From Trichomonas vaginalis G3 (taxonomy: Eukaryota > Parabasalia > Trichomonadida > Trichomonadidae): a stretch of DNA of 64,000 nt. Positions 1 through 9,020 of the stretch are shown in pieces. The notes beneath the pieces are model-generated. The model saw only the letters and a list, made by a program, of their open reading frames with translations, was not told the DNA's origin and made no database searches. The stretch is taken from NCBI RefSeq assembly GCF_026262505.1, contig NC_067207.1, positions 27,682,082 through 27,746,081 on the forward strand. The letters run 5' to 3'. Made by a program: the position numbers and the translations under genes. Position 1 is the stretch's first letter. The number at the start of each line of letters is the position of its first letter.

Positions 1-321
1 ATTGTTAAACTTTTAATCTCTGCTGGTGCTAAAAAAGATGTTAAGGACAGATATGGATGGACTCCACTCATTCGTGCATCGCAAAAAGGATATCTTGAAG
101 TTGTTAAATATCTTATTTCTGCTGGTGCTGATAAAGAGGCAAAGGATAAAAGTGGAAATACTCCACTCATTCATGCATCAGAAAAAGGTCAACTTAAAGT
201 TGTCGAATATCTGATCTCAGTTGGAGTTAAAAAAGATGTAAAGAATAAAAAAGGACAAACAACACTCTCAGTTGCATCTCCAAATGTCAAAGGATATCTC
301 ATTTCTGTTGGAGCCAATTAA
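1..321 (+). CDS. Ankyrin-repeat protein, C-terminal end (cut by window edge)
   Basis: The first frame is open from base 1 to a TAA at 319-321 and encodes 107 residues. It holds three ankyrin repeats of about 33 residues with the usual T-P-L-I-x-A-S helix start and L-I-S-A-G-A end, and closes with a short degenerate repeat. Ankyrin repeats mediate protein-protein binding. This repeat style, with lysine- and aspartate-rich loops, is abundant in trichomonads. The start lies outside the window, so total size and any N-terminal domain are unknown. Confidence 0.9.
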   Translation: MVKLLISAGAKKDVKDRYGWTPLIRASQKGYLEVVKYLISAGADKEAKDKSGNTPLIHASEKGQLKVVEYLISVGVKKDVKNKKGQTTLSVASPNVKGYLISVGAN

Positions 322-636
322 TCCAATATCAAAAGAATTTAATTTTTAAACAAAATCATTTTTTAAATGTACTCATTTGTTTTTAATAGACAGCTGATAT
401 TGATTAAACTCATAAAAATATTTCAAGCAATGGCAAGAAGACGTCATAAAGTAGATGCTTCAATAAAATCCCCATTGTTTTCGATCTTCATAAAATCAAT
501 TAATACTATGATTATTTGATTAAGCAAAATTTATCTACAATATACAGAGTGAACATATCCAATAAGAAAAATCAAATTGAAGTAAAATTATTAGACGTTT
601 ACAAAAAATTAATAAACGATTTCTCTAAGAACAATA
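322..636. other. Intergenic, AT-rich
   Basis: This spacer separates two plus-strand genes. I see no RNA gene or conserved repeat in it. It should hold the 3' end of the ankyrin gene and the promoter of the next gene, whose ATG at 637 follows a short AT-rich leader. Confidence 0.5.
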
Positions 637-1719
637 ATGTCGTATAAATTTAAGCTCGAACTCGATAATAACAGTATAGATTGTAGTATAACAATCATTA
701 ACGAGGGAGAAATGAAAATAGAAGCGAATGATCCTATTAACTATCAAAGATGGCAAGGATTAATTGGCGTAGATTATTTTAATAAGCTTGCAAGCAAAAC
801 TGTCATCAGAGACCCGAAGGGATGTGCTAAAATCGTTAAAGATTCACTTGAATTAAAAATCGGATGCGATATCAAACTTAAATATGCAAAAGATTTTGAA
901 CAGACAGAAACTATAACAGACGCATTACTACTCATCATTAGTATCAACAAATACGTCAATATTAATTTGCCTTTTCTTCTTTTACCCAAACCATATTCAA
1001 TGCAAGAATTAGTCGACATTATCAAAGATTTAAAGAAAAATCAAGGATCAGGACTTGCTGCTGAAAACAAAATCATACAAAAACAGTTATACGAACAAGC
1101 GCAAGCATTCTTCGTCGAAAAACAAGATTTAAATAATCAAATTCAAAAGCTACAGCAAGAAAACAAAGACTTAAAGGAAGAGCTATCTAAGAAAGAAAAA
1201 CTTATTCGAACACTTCAAGAACCAATACACACCAAAGCACAGACATCTACATATACAAACAGACGATCAGCAAGTCCTAGATCAAATTCACTTGTTGAAC
1301 GTCAAAAGCAACTCGAAAGAAGCAGACAGAACACAACAACTCATACTAGACAGATATCAGGACCATATAAAACTAAACGCTCTGAATCTGCAAATTCGAG
1401 AAGTTCTTCTGCAAGAAATTCGGCCAGAAATTCTGCAAGGAGCTCAGCTGCTGCTTCAAGAAATAATTCTGTTGTTAATTCTCGTAATTCATCAAGAAAT
1501 AACTCCGTTAATAGTTCGAGAAGAAATTCAGCCGCAAATTCATCAAACAGCTCTAGAAATTCATCTGCAAGATCTTCCAGAAGCTCAACACCAACGCATT
1601 CACGTCCATCATCGCGTAGTGGCAATATTCCATTCAAGAGATTCGATCCAACTGAATGGAAACGCCAAAAAGATTCAGCAAGAAGATCAGCATCTCCTGC
1701 AAGGAAGAGTTTTTATTGA
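637..1719 (+). CDS. CCDC61/VFL3-like basal-body protein
   Basis: This 360-residue protein matches the layout of CCDC61 (VFL3 in Chlamydomonas), a paralogue of SAS-6 in the XRCC4 superfamily that helps position and anchor basal-body fibres. Residues 1-125 form a likely globular head, including an R-W-Q-G motif and a hydrophobic strand ending in L-L-L-P-K-P. Residues 140-195 form a coiled coil rich in K, E and Q. Residues 210-335 are a Ser/Arg/Asn-rich disordered tail with many R-N-S-S units. The C-terminus has the short R-F-D-P-T-E-W motif that resembles R-F-D-P-T in animal CCDC61. The low-complexity tail also gives long shadow reading frames on both strands. The call rests on remembered family features, not a search. 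Confidence 0.72.
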   Translation: MSYKFKLELDNNSIDCSITIINEGEMKIEANDPINYQRWQGLIGVDYFNKLASKTVIRDPKGCAKIVKDSLELKIGCDIKLKYAKDFEQTETITDALLLIISINKYVNINLPFLLLPKPYSMQELVDIIKDLKKNQGSGLAAENKIIQKQLYEQAQAFFVEKQDLNNQIQKLQQENKDLKEELSKKEKLIRTLQEPIHTKAQTSTYTNRRSASPRSNSLVERQKQLERSRQNTTTHTRQISGPYKTKRSESANSRSSSARNSARNSARSSAAASRNNSVVNSRNSSRNNSVNSSRRNSAANSSNSSRNSSARSSRSSTPTHSRPSSRSGNIPFKRFDPTEWKRQKDSARRSASPARKSFY

Positions 1720-2031
1720 TATTTTGTATTATTTATTTTTATATTGTTGTTAATTAAATTATATTTTGTTTTGTTAGGTTATTATCTCATATTTAACTAA
1801 TACTAGGAAAGAGAGGAATGAAGACTTTAATTTTTTTTTCCTGATGATGAATTTGTTTTCATTCTATGGAATCATATTGCACTGGGAAATATTTCTTGCC
1901 TGAGTAACTCATTGAATATGAATAGATCTATTACTAACTATAATTTTCTATCTAAATAAGAAGTAGAGTGAAAATAAAAAACGTAATTAAAAAAAATTAA
2001 ATTTTAAAAAATTCTATCTAAAAAAAAAGAC
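1720..2031. other. Convergent intergenic region
   Basis: This stretch lies between the 3' ends of the CCDC61-like gene and AlaRS. It is AT-rich with T and A runs and should hold both polyadenylation regions. Nothing else is visible. Confidence 0.5.
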
Positions 2032-5000
2032 TTACTGTGTGAAACCGAACTTAGAGAGAATATCCTTGACAGCTGGGAATACCTCCTTAGCGATCTTCAT
2101 TGTCATTACAGAGACAGCAGTTGAAGCTGGGGCCTCAGCAGCCTTAGCGTTCTTCTTCTTCTGCTGTGACTTCTTTGGAGCGATGACGTTGAATGGCTGG
2201 CAAGCTGGAGCATACTTAGGAATGTTAGCAGCAGCGACGCCTTCCTCCTTCATCTTCTTGACCTGTTCATCGTACTCCTTCTTTGACTGAGCGTTGAGTG
2301 GCTCGAAAGCAGCGTTGATCTCCTTAGCGAGCTTGTCAGCGATGTCCTGCTGAACCATGCCAACGATGTATGTTGGGCCCTGGACTAAGATAGACTTGTT
2401 TGCCATCTCTGGGAACTGCTTGCAGGCCTCATCGATACCCTTGATGAATGATGTACCGTTCTCTTCGCTTCTGATGACTACGTGCTTGTCACCTGGCTGG
2501 TAAGCGCAGCACTTGACGAGGAGAGAGATGACCTGGTCAGTCAAAGCCTTGTTCTGTGATGTGAGGGAGTTCTTAGCGGCGAAGAACTTGTTGCAGTTCA
2601 TCATGATATCAGACTGCTGGCAGCCGTAGACTGTGCAGACATCGTGGATCAATCTCATGTCCTCGCAGGCAGCCTTGATAGCGAGTTTGCCTGCAACGAA
2701 TGTGCATCTGAAGACACCATCCTGGACAGAGTTGACACCGAGAATACGGATCTGGCCAATCTCAGAAAGGTGTGAAACGTGTGTTCCGCAGCATGCTTCT
2801 GTATCAATGCCACCGATATCGACAACACGGATGTCGTTACCTGGAATGGCACCACCCTGGTAGAGAACGAATCCCCACTTGTCTTCTGCCTCCTTTCTTG
2901 TGTAGACGCACTTCTTGACAGCGGCGTTTGTCATGATGAGCTCGTTTGCAACGCGCTGGATCTCAAGGACTTGCTCGAATGTTGGTAATGAGTAGTGTGT
3001 CAAGTCGATGTGTGATTCAACCTTTGTCTTCTTTGCACCGTTCTGCCAAACGTGTGGGCCAAGAACTCTGCGGGCTGCAGCAGCAACAAGGTGTGTAGCT
3101 GAGTGCTGTGTTCTCATGATTTCACGGACTTCTGGGTCAACGTACATTGTGCATTCTGTGTTTACGTACTTCTCGTCAACATCGCCGTCGACTGTGAAGA
3201 TGGCGACCTTTCTGACCTTCTCGATGTTCTGGACTTCGTAGAGTTTGTCACCGATCTTGATCTTGCCATCATCGTGTTCCTGACCACCTTGTGTTGGGTA
3301 GAGGATTGTGCGGTCGAAAACGAGTTTGTTAGGAGCGAGTAACTTGATGAGCTTGGCTGTTCCCTCGTACTTGTACTCGTTCTCTGGGTAGTTGTAGATT
3401 TCCTCTGTGTCTGGGATTCCTTCGACGTTGTACTTCTCGAGTTCAATACCCTTAGCTGTGCGGCACTTGTACTCTTCAAGCTTGATGTAGAGATCATCTG
3501 GCTTCTGTAACTGTGAGTTTGGATCATCGACTTGGAAGGCTTCGATGATTTCATCAGCGGAAACACCGTTGGATGTCATCTGTGTGATCCACTCCTGGAC
3601 TGGGATCTCCTTTCCACGCCACTTGTTGACGAATGACTTGAGGAGCTTGATGGCGTTGGCGTGTGAGTTCTCCCAGCGAGTGAATTCAAGACGGATGACG
3701 TCTTCAAGGCAGCGTGTGTTGGAGAATGGGCCGAAGAAGCCTTCGAGACCCTTCATGTGGGCCTTGAAGACATCGATGATGCCATCGACACCGCCGATCT
3801 TGCCGAGCCAGTTGTGCTTCTTGATGATATCGAAGACAATACGGAGGATATCACGGATGTTAGCAGCACCACCGTTGTTGGATGGAAGAGCACCATCTTC
3901 GATAGCGTAAAGAACTGTTCTTGTGTGGTCGCAGATACGAACGAGGTCGGAGAATTGGCGAAGATGCTGTCTGAACTTGGCAAGTCCGGCCTTGTCGAGT
4001 CCCATCTCTTCACCGACCTTGGCCCATGTCTGTTCGATGTGCTGGTTCTCATCGGCATCGAAGAGAGCTGTATTTGGAGCGAATTTTCTGAATTCTGGTG
4101 TATCGATTGGGACATCGAGCTTCTGGGAGAGGACTGGAAGGATGTAGTCGAAGACATCGAGGTATGATGTCCAGCCACCGTTGACAAGCCATGGAATACG
4201 TTCGAGACCAATGCCGACATCGACGACCTTTGTAGAGATTGGAGAGAATTCACCTTGTGGTGAAACGGTGTATTCTGTGAAAACCATGTTACCGATTTCG
4301 AGACCACCGTAGAAGTATTCGACGCAGGCACCGCAGTTGCCACCACCAGCCCAGACATCCTCGATGAATGTGAGCTTCTTTGGATCGAGGTGGAGTGTCT
4401 CTGTGCACCATCTGTAGTTGTTGGCGATCAATGTGTCCTTCCAGAAGATTTCTTCTGTTTCACCGAATTGGTTTGGTTCCTTTCTGGCACGGTCGGCGTG
4501 GTTGAAGACCTGGATACCGAGCATGTTGAAGCCAGAGTAGTGACGACCTGTGATACCGATGTTATCAAGATCATTGAAACGAAGGCAGAACTGGCAAGCG
4601 CAAAGTGGGTTAGCTGGTGGTTCTGACTCGCCAGTAACGCAGAATGGCTGGAAGCAGTAGATACCAGCAGCAACGAAGTCGACATCAGACCTCCAGCGGC
4701 AAACGACTGGGTAACGCTTGATGGCTGTGTAAGGAACTGGTGTGTTTGTCTCCATAGACTTCTTGAAATCGAGCCAGGCCTGGAGATATGTAACTCTCTC
4801 CTTTGGTGGCTCATCTGGATGCAAGAAGGAGTAGCCTCCTGCACATTCTGAGTCGCCACAGTCTTCACGGTTTGGATCAGCTGTCCAGAACTTCTTGTGG
4901 CAATGCTTGCAGGTTGCCTGGTGGAATCCTTGTGATGTTAAGAATTTGTATGGCCATGGATTTCTACCAGAATCTCTGAGCTCAGCAAAGTACTTGCGAG

Positions 5001-5061
5001 CCTTGGCCTTAACTTCACTTGGTGTTAAGTTAAAGACCTGTGGAGCTTCCTCCTTGGACAT
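2032..5061 (-). CDS. Alanyl-tRNA synthetase, archaeal-type
   Basis: This 1009-residue enzyme charges tRNA-Ala with alanine in the cytosol. Near residues 50-85 is a cysteine-rich insert (C-K-H-C-H-K-K-F-W-T, then C-G-D-S-E-C) typical of archaeal AlaRS and absent from the bacterial and ordinary eukaryotic types. A class II catalytic core follows, with a glycine-rich stretch near residue 240. The editing domain carries H-S-A-T-H (about residue 655) and C-C-G-T-H (about residue 757), which together bind zinc and clear mischarged Ser or Gly. The C-terminus holds a Lys/Ala-rich segment. Codons favour C or G at third positions, as in highly expressed trichomonad genes. An archaeal (nanoarchaeal-like) origin of AlaRS in diplomonads and parabasalids has been reported, and the N-terminal zinc insert agrees with it. 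Confidence 0.95.
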   Translation of the reverse strand: MSKEEAPQVFNLTPSEVKAKARKYFAELRDSGRNPWPYKFLTSQGFHQATCKHCHKKFWTADPNREDCGDSECAGGYSFLHPDEPPKERVTYLQAWLDFKKSMETNTPVPYTAIKRYPVVCRWRSDVDFVAAGIYCFQPFCVTGESEPPANPLCACQFCLRFNDLDNIGITGRHYSGFNMLGIQVFNHADRARKEPNQFGETEEIFWKDTLIANNYRWCTETLHLDPKKLTFIEDVWAGGGNCGACVEYFYGGLEIGNMVFTEYTVSPQGEFSPISTKVVDVGIGLERIPWLVNGGWTSYLDVFDYILPVLSQKLDVPIDTPEFRKFAPNTALFDADENQHIEQTWAKVGEEMGLDKAGLAKFRQHLRQFSDLVRICDHTRTVLYAIEDGALPSNNGGAANIRDILRIVFDIIKKHNWLGKIGGVDGIIDVFKAHMKGLEGFFGPFSNTRCLEDVIRLEFTRWENSHANAIKLLKSFVNKWRGKEIPVQEWITQMTSNGVSADEIIEAFQVDDPNSQLQKPDDLYIKLEEYKCRTAKGIELEKYNVEGIPDTEEIYNYPENEYKYEGTAKLIKLLAPNKLVFDRTILYPTQGGQEHDDGKIKIGDKLYEVQNIEKVRKVAIFTVDGDVDEKYVNTECTMYVDPEVREIMRTQHSATHLVAAAARRVLGPHVWQNGAKKTKVESHIDLTHYSLPTFEQVLEIQRVANELIMTNAAVKKCVYTRKEAEDKWGFVLYQGGAIPGNDIRVVDIGGIDTEACCGTHVSHLSEIGQIRILGVNSVQDGVFRCTFVAGKLAIKAACEDMRLIHDVCTVYGCQQSDIMMNCNKFFAAKNSLTSQNKALTDQVISLLVKCCAYQPGDKHVVIRSEENGTSFIKGIDEACKQFPEMANKSILVQGPTYIVGMVQQDIADKLAKEINAAFEPLNAQSKKEYDEQVKKMKEEGVAAANIPKYAPACQPFNVIAPKKSQQKKKNAKAAEAPASTAVSVMTMKIAKEVFPAVKDILSKFGFTQ

Positions 5062-5707
5062 TTTCTGAGAAATATGGTCAGAGTTTCCGATCGGTTTCTA
5101 TCGTTAAAATCTCTTTAGATCGGCTATTTTAAAGAAATGATCTGCACAATGAGAGAAGAAGAATTACTGAAATTAAAATTCGAAATGTTTATTTTTCGAT
5201 TGATGACACAATTTTTGTCATGTTTTGAAAAGACCTATTTCGCTTTGAATCTTTCACATTCTTTATGCACTACTCAGAGTTTTCCATTGTCTTGTATTGT
5301 ATTTTGTATATAGGAAGCCTAATTATGTATCATAAATCCGGTAAAAACCTATAATTTAACAATATTATTAAAGAATTGAGCATGATAACCAAAATTTACA
5401 AAAGTCTCTTATTATAGATCGATTCAAATAAGGATAATTGGTAATTGTACACTGGAGTTAACAATGATGATGACTTTATTCGTATTACCATCATCTTCTC
5501 CAGATCCCATAAATAGTATTACAAAAAACTTTACGAAATATATGAGTATTATATTTTCTATTATTACTATCCGAAATCTATCATCTGAATTGAATCGTTT
5601 ATTTTTTTTTGAATATCGGAATTCTGGAATAATTATTCTAAGACTCATTAAAAATATAATGATTTCTATTGAACAATTTACTTCAAAAACAAGCTTTCAT
5701 GAAAAAA
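5062..5707. other. Intergenic region upstream of AlaRS
   Basis: This AT-rich region of about 650 bases runs from the AlaRS start to the 3' end of the RhoGAP gene, both on the minus strand. It contains two overlapping short open frames of 74 and 83 codons with homopolymer-rich composition and no recognisable motif; I do not count them as genes. Confidence 0.4.
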
Positions 5708-7279
5708 TTATGTGATAAATTCAACAGGCAATGGATAAATGAATGAAGTATCCCATTTTTCGATCAACTCGCACATAAAGTCCTTGCCAAGAGTTGCACA
5801 CAACTTTAATTCGTTGACATCATTTGCAGAGCATCTAACAACGTTTGCACCAAACAACATTCCACACTGTAAGATTCCCATTTTTGTTTCACTCTCGAAT
5901 TTAACGAATTCCTTAAGGAATCCGGTCAAATATCCTAATGTATCATGGTTAACTTTTGGAAGAGTTTCAACGAACTCAATGATCTTTTTATTCTTGATTG
6001 CTTCCTTTAATTTATTATATTTTGCCATTGGAACAATTGGATCCGGAATTTCTGCAAGCCATCTCTTAAATACGCTTGCCATATCCATTATTTCAGCATC
6101 TTTATAAGAGTCTCTTCCAGTGTTTATTTCTTCGACCATCAAATCCATTTGAACTTTGTTACCTGGAAATCTGAAAACGCCTTCCATCTTTTGAATGCCT
6201 GCCTTCCACATCTCATGGATGTATCTGTGCATGAATAGAGGGATCGTGCACTTTGGTGATGACCTTCTCTGCGAGAAGACTAATTCAAGCAATGGAGCGC
6301 CGAAAATGAAATTATCTTGAGAGACATGAGTTGGTATGAGGTCAATCCAATGAACTGGTTGCATTGGGAATATCTCCTGTGATTCAATTCTTGCAGTTAA
6401 TCTGATGTAAGCAATTTTCGCTATTGTATTGATGCCTGCTTTAGTTCCCATTGCATTTTCTGCAATTATGTGTTTAACAACTGGTTGAATGCTCGCTGAT
6501 GGAGGGAAAAATGTTGAAATTACTAAGATTAACTCCCAAATTTTTGGAATATGATCGGTATTTGGGTTATTTCGCAATAATTTTAGAAGATATACGTATG
6601 TTTCATCAACTAATGTTAATTCACTGAAGAGTTGCTGAACAAAATGACTTGGTAGAAATTTTGGAAGTTGCTTGCAATAATTCACAATGAAATTGAACAT
6701 TTCAACACATTTGTTTTGAAGTAACTGCGGAGTTGCTTTGAGAATTGGAAGGATTGATGTATCCATATCGTAAACTAATAACTCATCTGGAGCTATCTCT
6801 TTCTTACTGAAGAATCCGCCACGGAAACGTGTGTTAAAGTTCTCAGTTGCGAACTTTCTAATGTCAATGCTCAATAAATCTTTTTTGATTGAAGAAGGGA
6901 AATAGAAAGGTAGAGAATCAGATGAAGAAGATGCATTTCCTGGATTATTAGGGCATCCAAGTCTAACGAGAGTAGATTTTCTTGTTTTTTGTATATCGAT
7001 ATTGAAATTTTGAATTAAATTTGGTAAAGAGCTCTTTCTGTTTGCTGAGTTAGAAGGAATAAATTCGAAATCTGTTACAACTGGAGGCTTAGATATCTTT
7101 TCTGGAATAGTTATTTGAGTAACGTCAAAATATATTTTTTTACAGGTAATTGGATCAAAAATCTCTGCATCTTGAGGTGGCCGCCATACAACTTCATTAG
7201 TTATCGGGCAATGGAAGTATTTAATATCAGTGCCTTTCTCAGTGTATAAGTAAAAGCGGAGAGGACGTGCACGCCTCAT
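5708..7279 (-). CDS. WW-MyTH4-RhoGAP protein (Vilse/ARHGAP39-like)
   Basis: This 523-residue protein should switch off Rho/Rac-type GTPases and so tune the actin cytoskeleton. A WW-like segment lies near residues 7-42 (one conserved Trp followed by R-P-P). A MyTH4 domain spans about 170-320, recognised by its helical pattern and F-N-F-I-V and L-L-K-L-L-R-N-N-P stretches. A RhoGAP domain spans about 330-510, with the candidate arginine finger in E-G-V-F-R-F-P-G near residue 369 and a later G-x-L-F-G-A-N-V helix. The order WW, MyTH4, RhoGAP is that of Vilse/ARHGAP39. The ATG at 7279 is the first in frame. The SCAR/WAVE homologue at 11916 acts in the same broad pathway. Confidence 0.85.
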   Translation of the reverse strand: MRRARPLRFYLYTEKGTDIKYFHCPITNEVVWRPPQDAEIFDPITCKKIYFDVTQITIPEKISKPPVVTDFEFIPSNSANRKSSLPNLIQNFNIDIQKTRKSTLVRLGCPNNPGNASSSSDSLPFYFPSSIKKDLLSIDIRKFATENFNTRFRGGFFSKKEIAPDELLVYDMDTSILPILKATPQLLQNKCVEMFNFIVNYCKQLPKFLPSHFVQQLFSELTLVDETYVYLLKLLRNNPNTDHIPKIWELILVISTFFPPSASIQPVVKHIIAENAMGTKAGINTIAKIAYIRLTARIESQEIFPMQPVHWIDLIPTHVSQDNFIFGAPLLELVFSQRRSSPKCTIPLFMHRYIHEMWKAGIQKMEGVFRFPGNKVQMDLMVEEINTGRDSYKDAEIMDMASVFKRWLAEIPDPIVPMAKYNKLKEAIKNKKIIEFVETLPKVNHDTLGYLTGFLKEFVKFESETKMGILQCGMLFGANVVRCSANDVNELKLCATLGKDFMCELIEKWDTSFIYPLPVEFIT

Positions 7280-7951
7280 TTTCTATGGAAAATAATGTAT
7301 AATTTGAATTGAATTGAAATGTTGTGTAAGTAAATTTTACATAATTATTAATGTTAATGTGAAATAGTGTATATATTAATTTAACTTACAAAAAAATTGA
7401 ATTCAATAGTTTTATCTTTTTCAATTGTAAATTCAATTGAATTGTTTACAAAAATATTATTTTAAATTTTTTATATAAAGTGTGTAAATTAGTAGTCTAC
7501 TGTATGAAAACAAATTTCCCAACATAAAATTCTTATCTGTCAAAGAGGTTAATTTTCAGGACATGTGACAAATCATTTTCATTTGATTTTTTATGAATTC
7601 TTTTTATATGCTTTAATAAGCTTGCATGAAAGCATTAGTTGGCTTAATGGTCAATAGAAAACGGCACAAATTAGCTTCAATGATATTGTTTAAAAGGTTA
7701 CAACTATACACACACCATGAGAAAAAGTGAAATTTGCATTATAACATGTCAAAGAGTAGGAAAAATATTGGCTGAAAATGAATGATGTTTTTCCACAAAT
7801 TATTCGGCCAAAGATGTATTATACATTTTGTCCTAGTGATTGGCATGATACTTTTGTAGCAACCTATGATAAAAAGAAAATTTTTAAATTTTTTCATGAT
7901 TTAACTAGATAACAACATTTTATATTAGATAATAACTACACAAAAAAGGAT
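7280..7951. other. Intergenic, with one short orphan ORF
   Basis: This region of about 670 bases is upstream of the RhoGAP gene and downstream of CFAP418. Most of it is AT-rich spacer. At 7778-7912 (plus strand) there is a 44-codon ATG frame of unusually varied composition (Pro, Trp, Cys, His), listed separately. Confidence 0.45.
7778..7912 (+). CDS. Short ORF of unknown status
   Basis: A 44-residue frame runs from an ATG at 7778 to a TAA at 7910-7912. Its middle reads I-I-R-P-K-M-Y-Y-T-F-C-P-S-D-W, which is more protein-like than the AT-rich shadow frames nearby, and it ends in a Lys/Phe-rich tail. It could be a small gene, a decayed exon or chance. I recognise no family. Confidence 0.2.
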   Translation: MNDVFPQIIRPKMYYTFCPSDWHDTFVATYDKKKIFKFFHDLTR

Positions 7952-8473
7952 CTATTGATGACCGCGGCATGCCCAAGTAGAATTAAAGCTATTCAAATGT
8001 TTAACATCTGTTTCATCACAAAATGTGCACTGACAGCAGTAAGCACAGCGACCAGGTGCAGGAATAAGATTTTGTTCAACAGTATCTGGGTAATTGTTTC
8101 TTAAAAATAGATAATCTGTATTTGGAGACCATTTGTAATTAGGGAATCGAATAACCTTATGATCGCAGCTAACACATATGAGATTGGAGCAGAAGTGGGG
8201 TGTTGTAACGTCAGATGTACGACCTGATGGAAGATCAGGACCGCCTATACAGGCAACTGCGCATTTTAGAGATGGAATTGATGGTGAGTGGCGCATTGCT
8301 GAATTTGCCGATCTGTTTAAACTTGATTTTGAGTGACTTTTTGTTGGTGATGGGATTGATAAAGGTCCTAGTTCGCGATCTAATTGATCGACGGGAAGAG
8401 ACTCTGGAGCAGGGTCTGATTCATCGCCGAGAATATCATCGATAGCTGCAAGTTCGTCAGGACTCAAAGACAT
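7952..8473 (-). CDS. CFAP418 (C8orf37) homologue
   Basis: This 173-residue protein matches CFAP418/C8orf37, a cilium and flagellum associated protein linked to ciliary membrane organisation in animals. The N-terminal 65 residues are acidic then Ser/Pro-rich and disordered, starting with a helix containing D-D-I-L. Residues 90-173 hold the conserved domain: C-S-N-L-I-C-V-S-C-D, then D-Y-L-F-L-R-N-N-Y-P, then a Y-C-C-Q-C motif and a terminal W-A-C-R-G-H. The cysteine pairs suggest metal binding. Size and order agree with the animal protein of about 200 residues. The start at 8473 is the first ATG in frame. Confidence 0.85.
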   Translation of the reverse strand: MSLSPDELAAIDDILGDESDPAPESLPVDQLDRELGPLSIPSPTKSHSKSSLNRSANSAMRHSPSIPSLKCAVACIGGPDLPSGRTSDVTTPHFCSNLICVSCDHKVIRFPNYKWSPNTDYLFLRNNYPDTVEQNLIPAPGRCAYCCQCTFCDETDVKHLNSFNSTWACRGHQ

Positions 8474-9020
8474 CCAGACGTTTACTCACTTTTCCGACAA
8501 AAAACAGTCGAATTGATTTTTTCTTCATTGTATTGTTGTTGTTTTGCCTGTCTTGAATTATAAAGTTTTATTCTTCAATATTGCGTGAATTGCCCAAATT
8601 CAAAATTTTCAAATTTGTTCCAATCGAAAAGGAATATCATAGACATCATTTTATATCTATACATTATAGGATTAACATGAAATAACTTATTAAATTCACC
8701 AAACAACAATTCCATCCGATATTTGAATCACAAATTTTTAATAAGCTATAATTCATGTCCATAGGTTTCATAATTGTGTTCCAAAAGCTAAACCCTGTAA
8801 ATACAAAAATAAATTTTTTAAGCTTTAATATAGCAAGCAATTAGATCAATTAGAGTTAAATTAGTGTTAAATTATATTAAAACTAGGCTTCCTATAGAAA
8901 GTATTCGATAACTCTTTGGTCAAATCATTAACATGAAAAACAAATTTTCAAAATTGTTATTAAAAACTTGTTTTTGGTTTAAATAAATATTTATATAAAA
9001 ATATTTTTATGATTTACAAA
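8474..9020. other. Intergenic, AT-rich
   Basis: This spacer lies between two minus-strand genes: the promoter side of CFAP418 and the 3' side of the dynein intermediate chain gene. I see no RNA gene, repeat or extra reading frame worth listing. Confidence 0.5.

Noticed and set aside
1292-1753. Plus-strand frame overlapping the CCDC61-like gene, and its antisense partner at 1341-1637
   Set aside because: Both are shadows of the Ser/Arg/Asn-rich tail; composition is repetitive and neither has independent support.
3753-4358. A 201-codon minus-strand frame inside AlaRS, with other long frames at 3162-3566 and 4428-4868
   Set aside because: All overlap the well-supported AlaRS frame and arise from its GC-richer codons.
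5424-5715. Two overlapping short frames between AlaRS and the RhoGAP gene
   Set aside because: Homopolymer-driven composition with no motif and no support.
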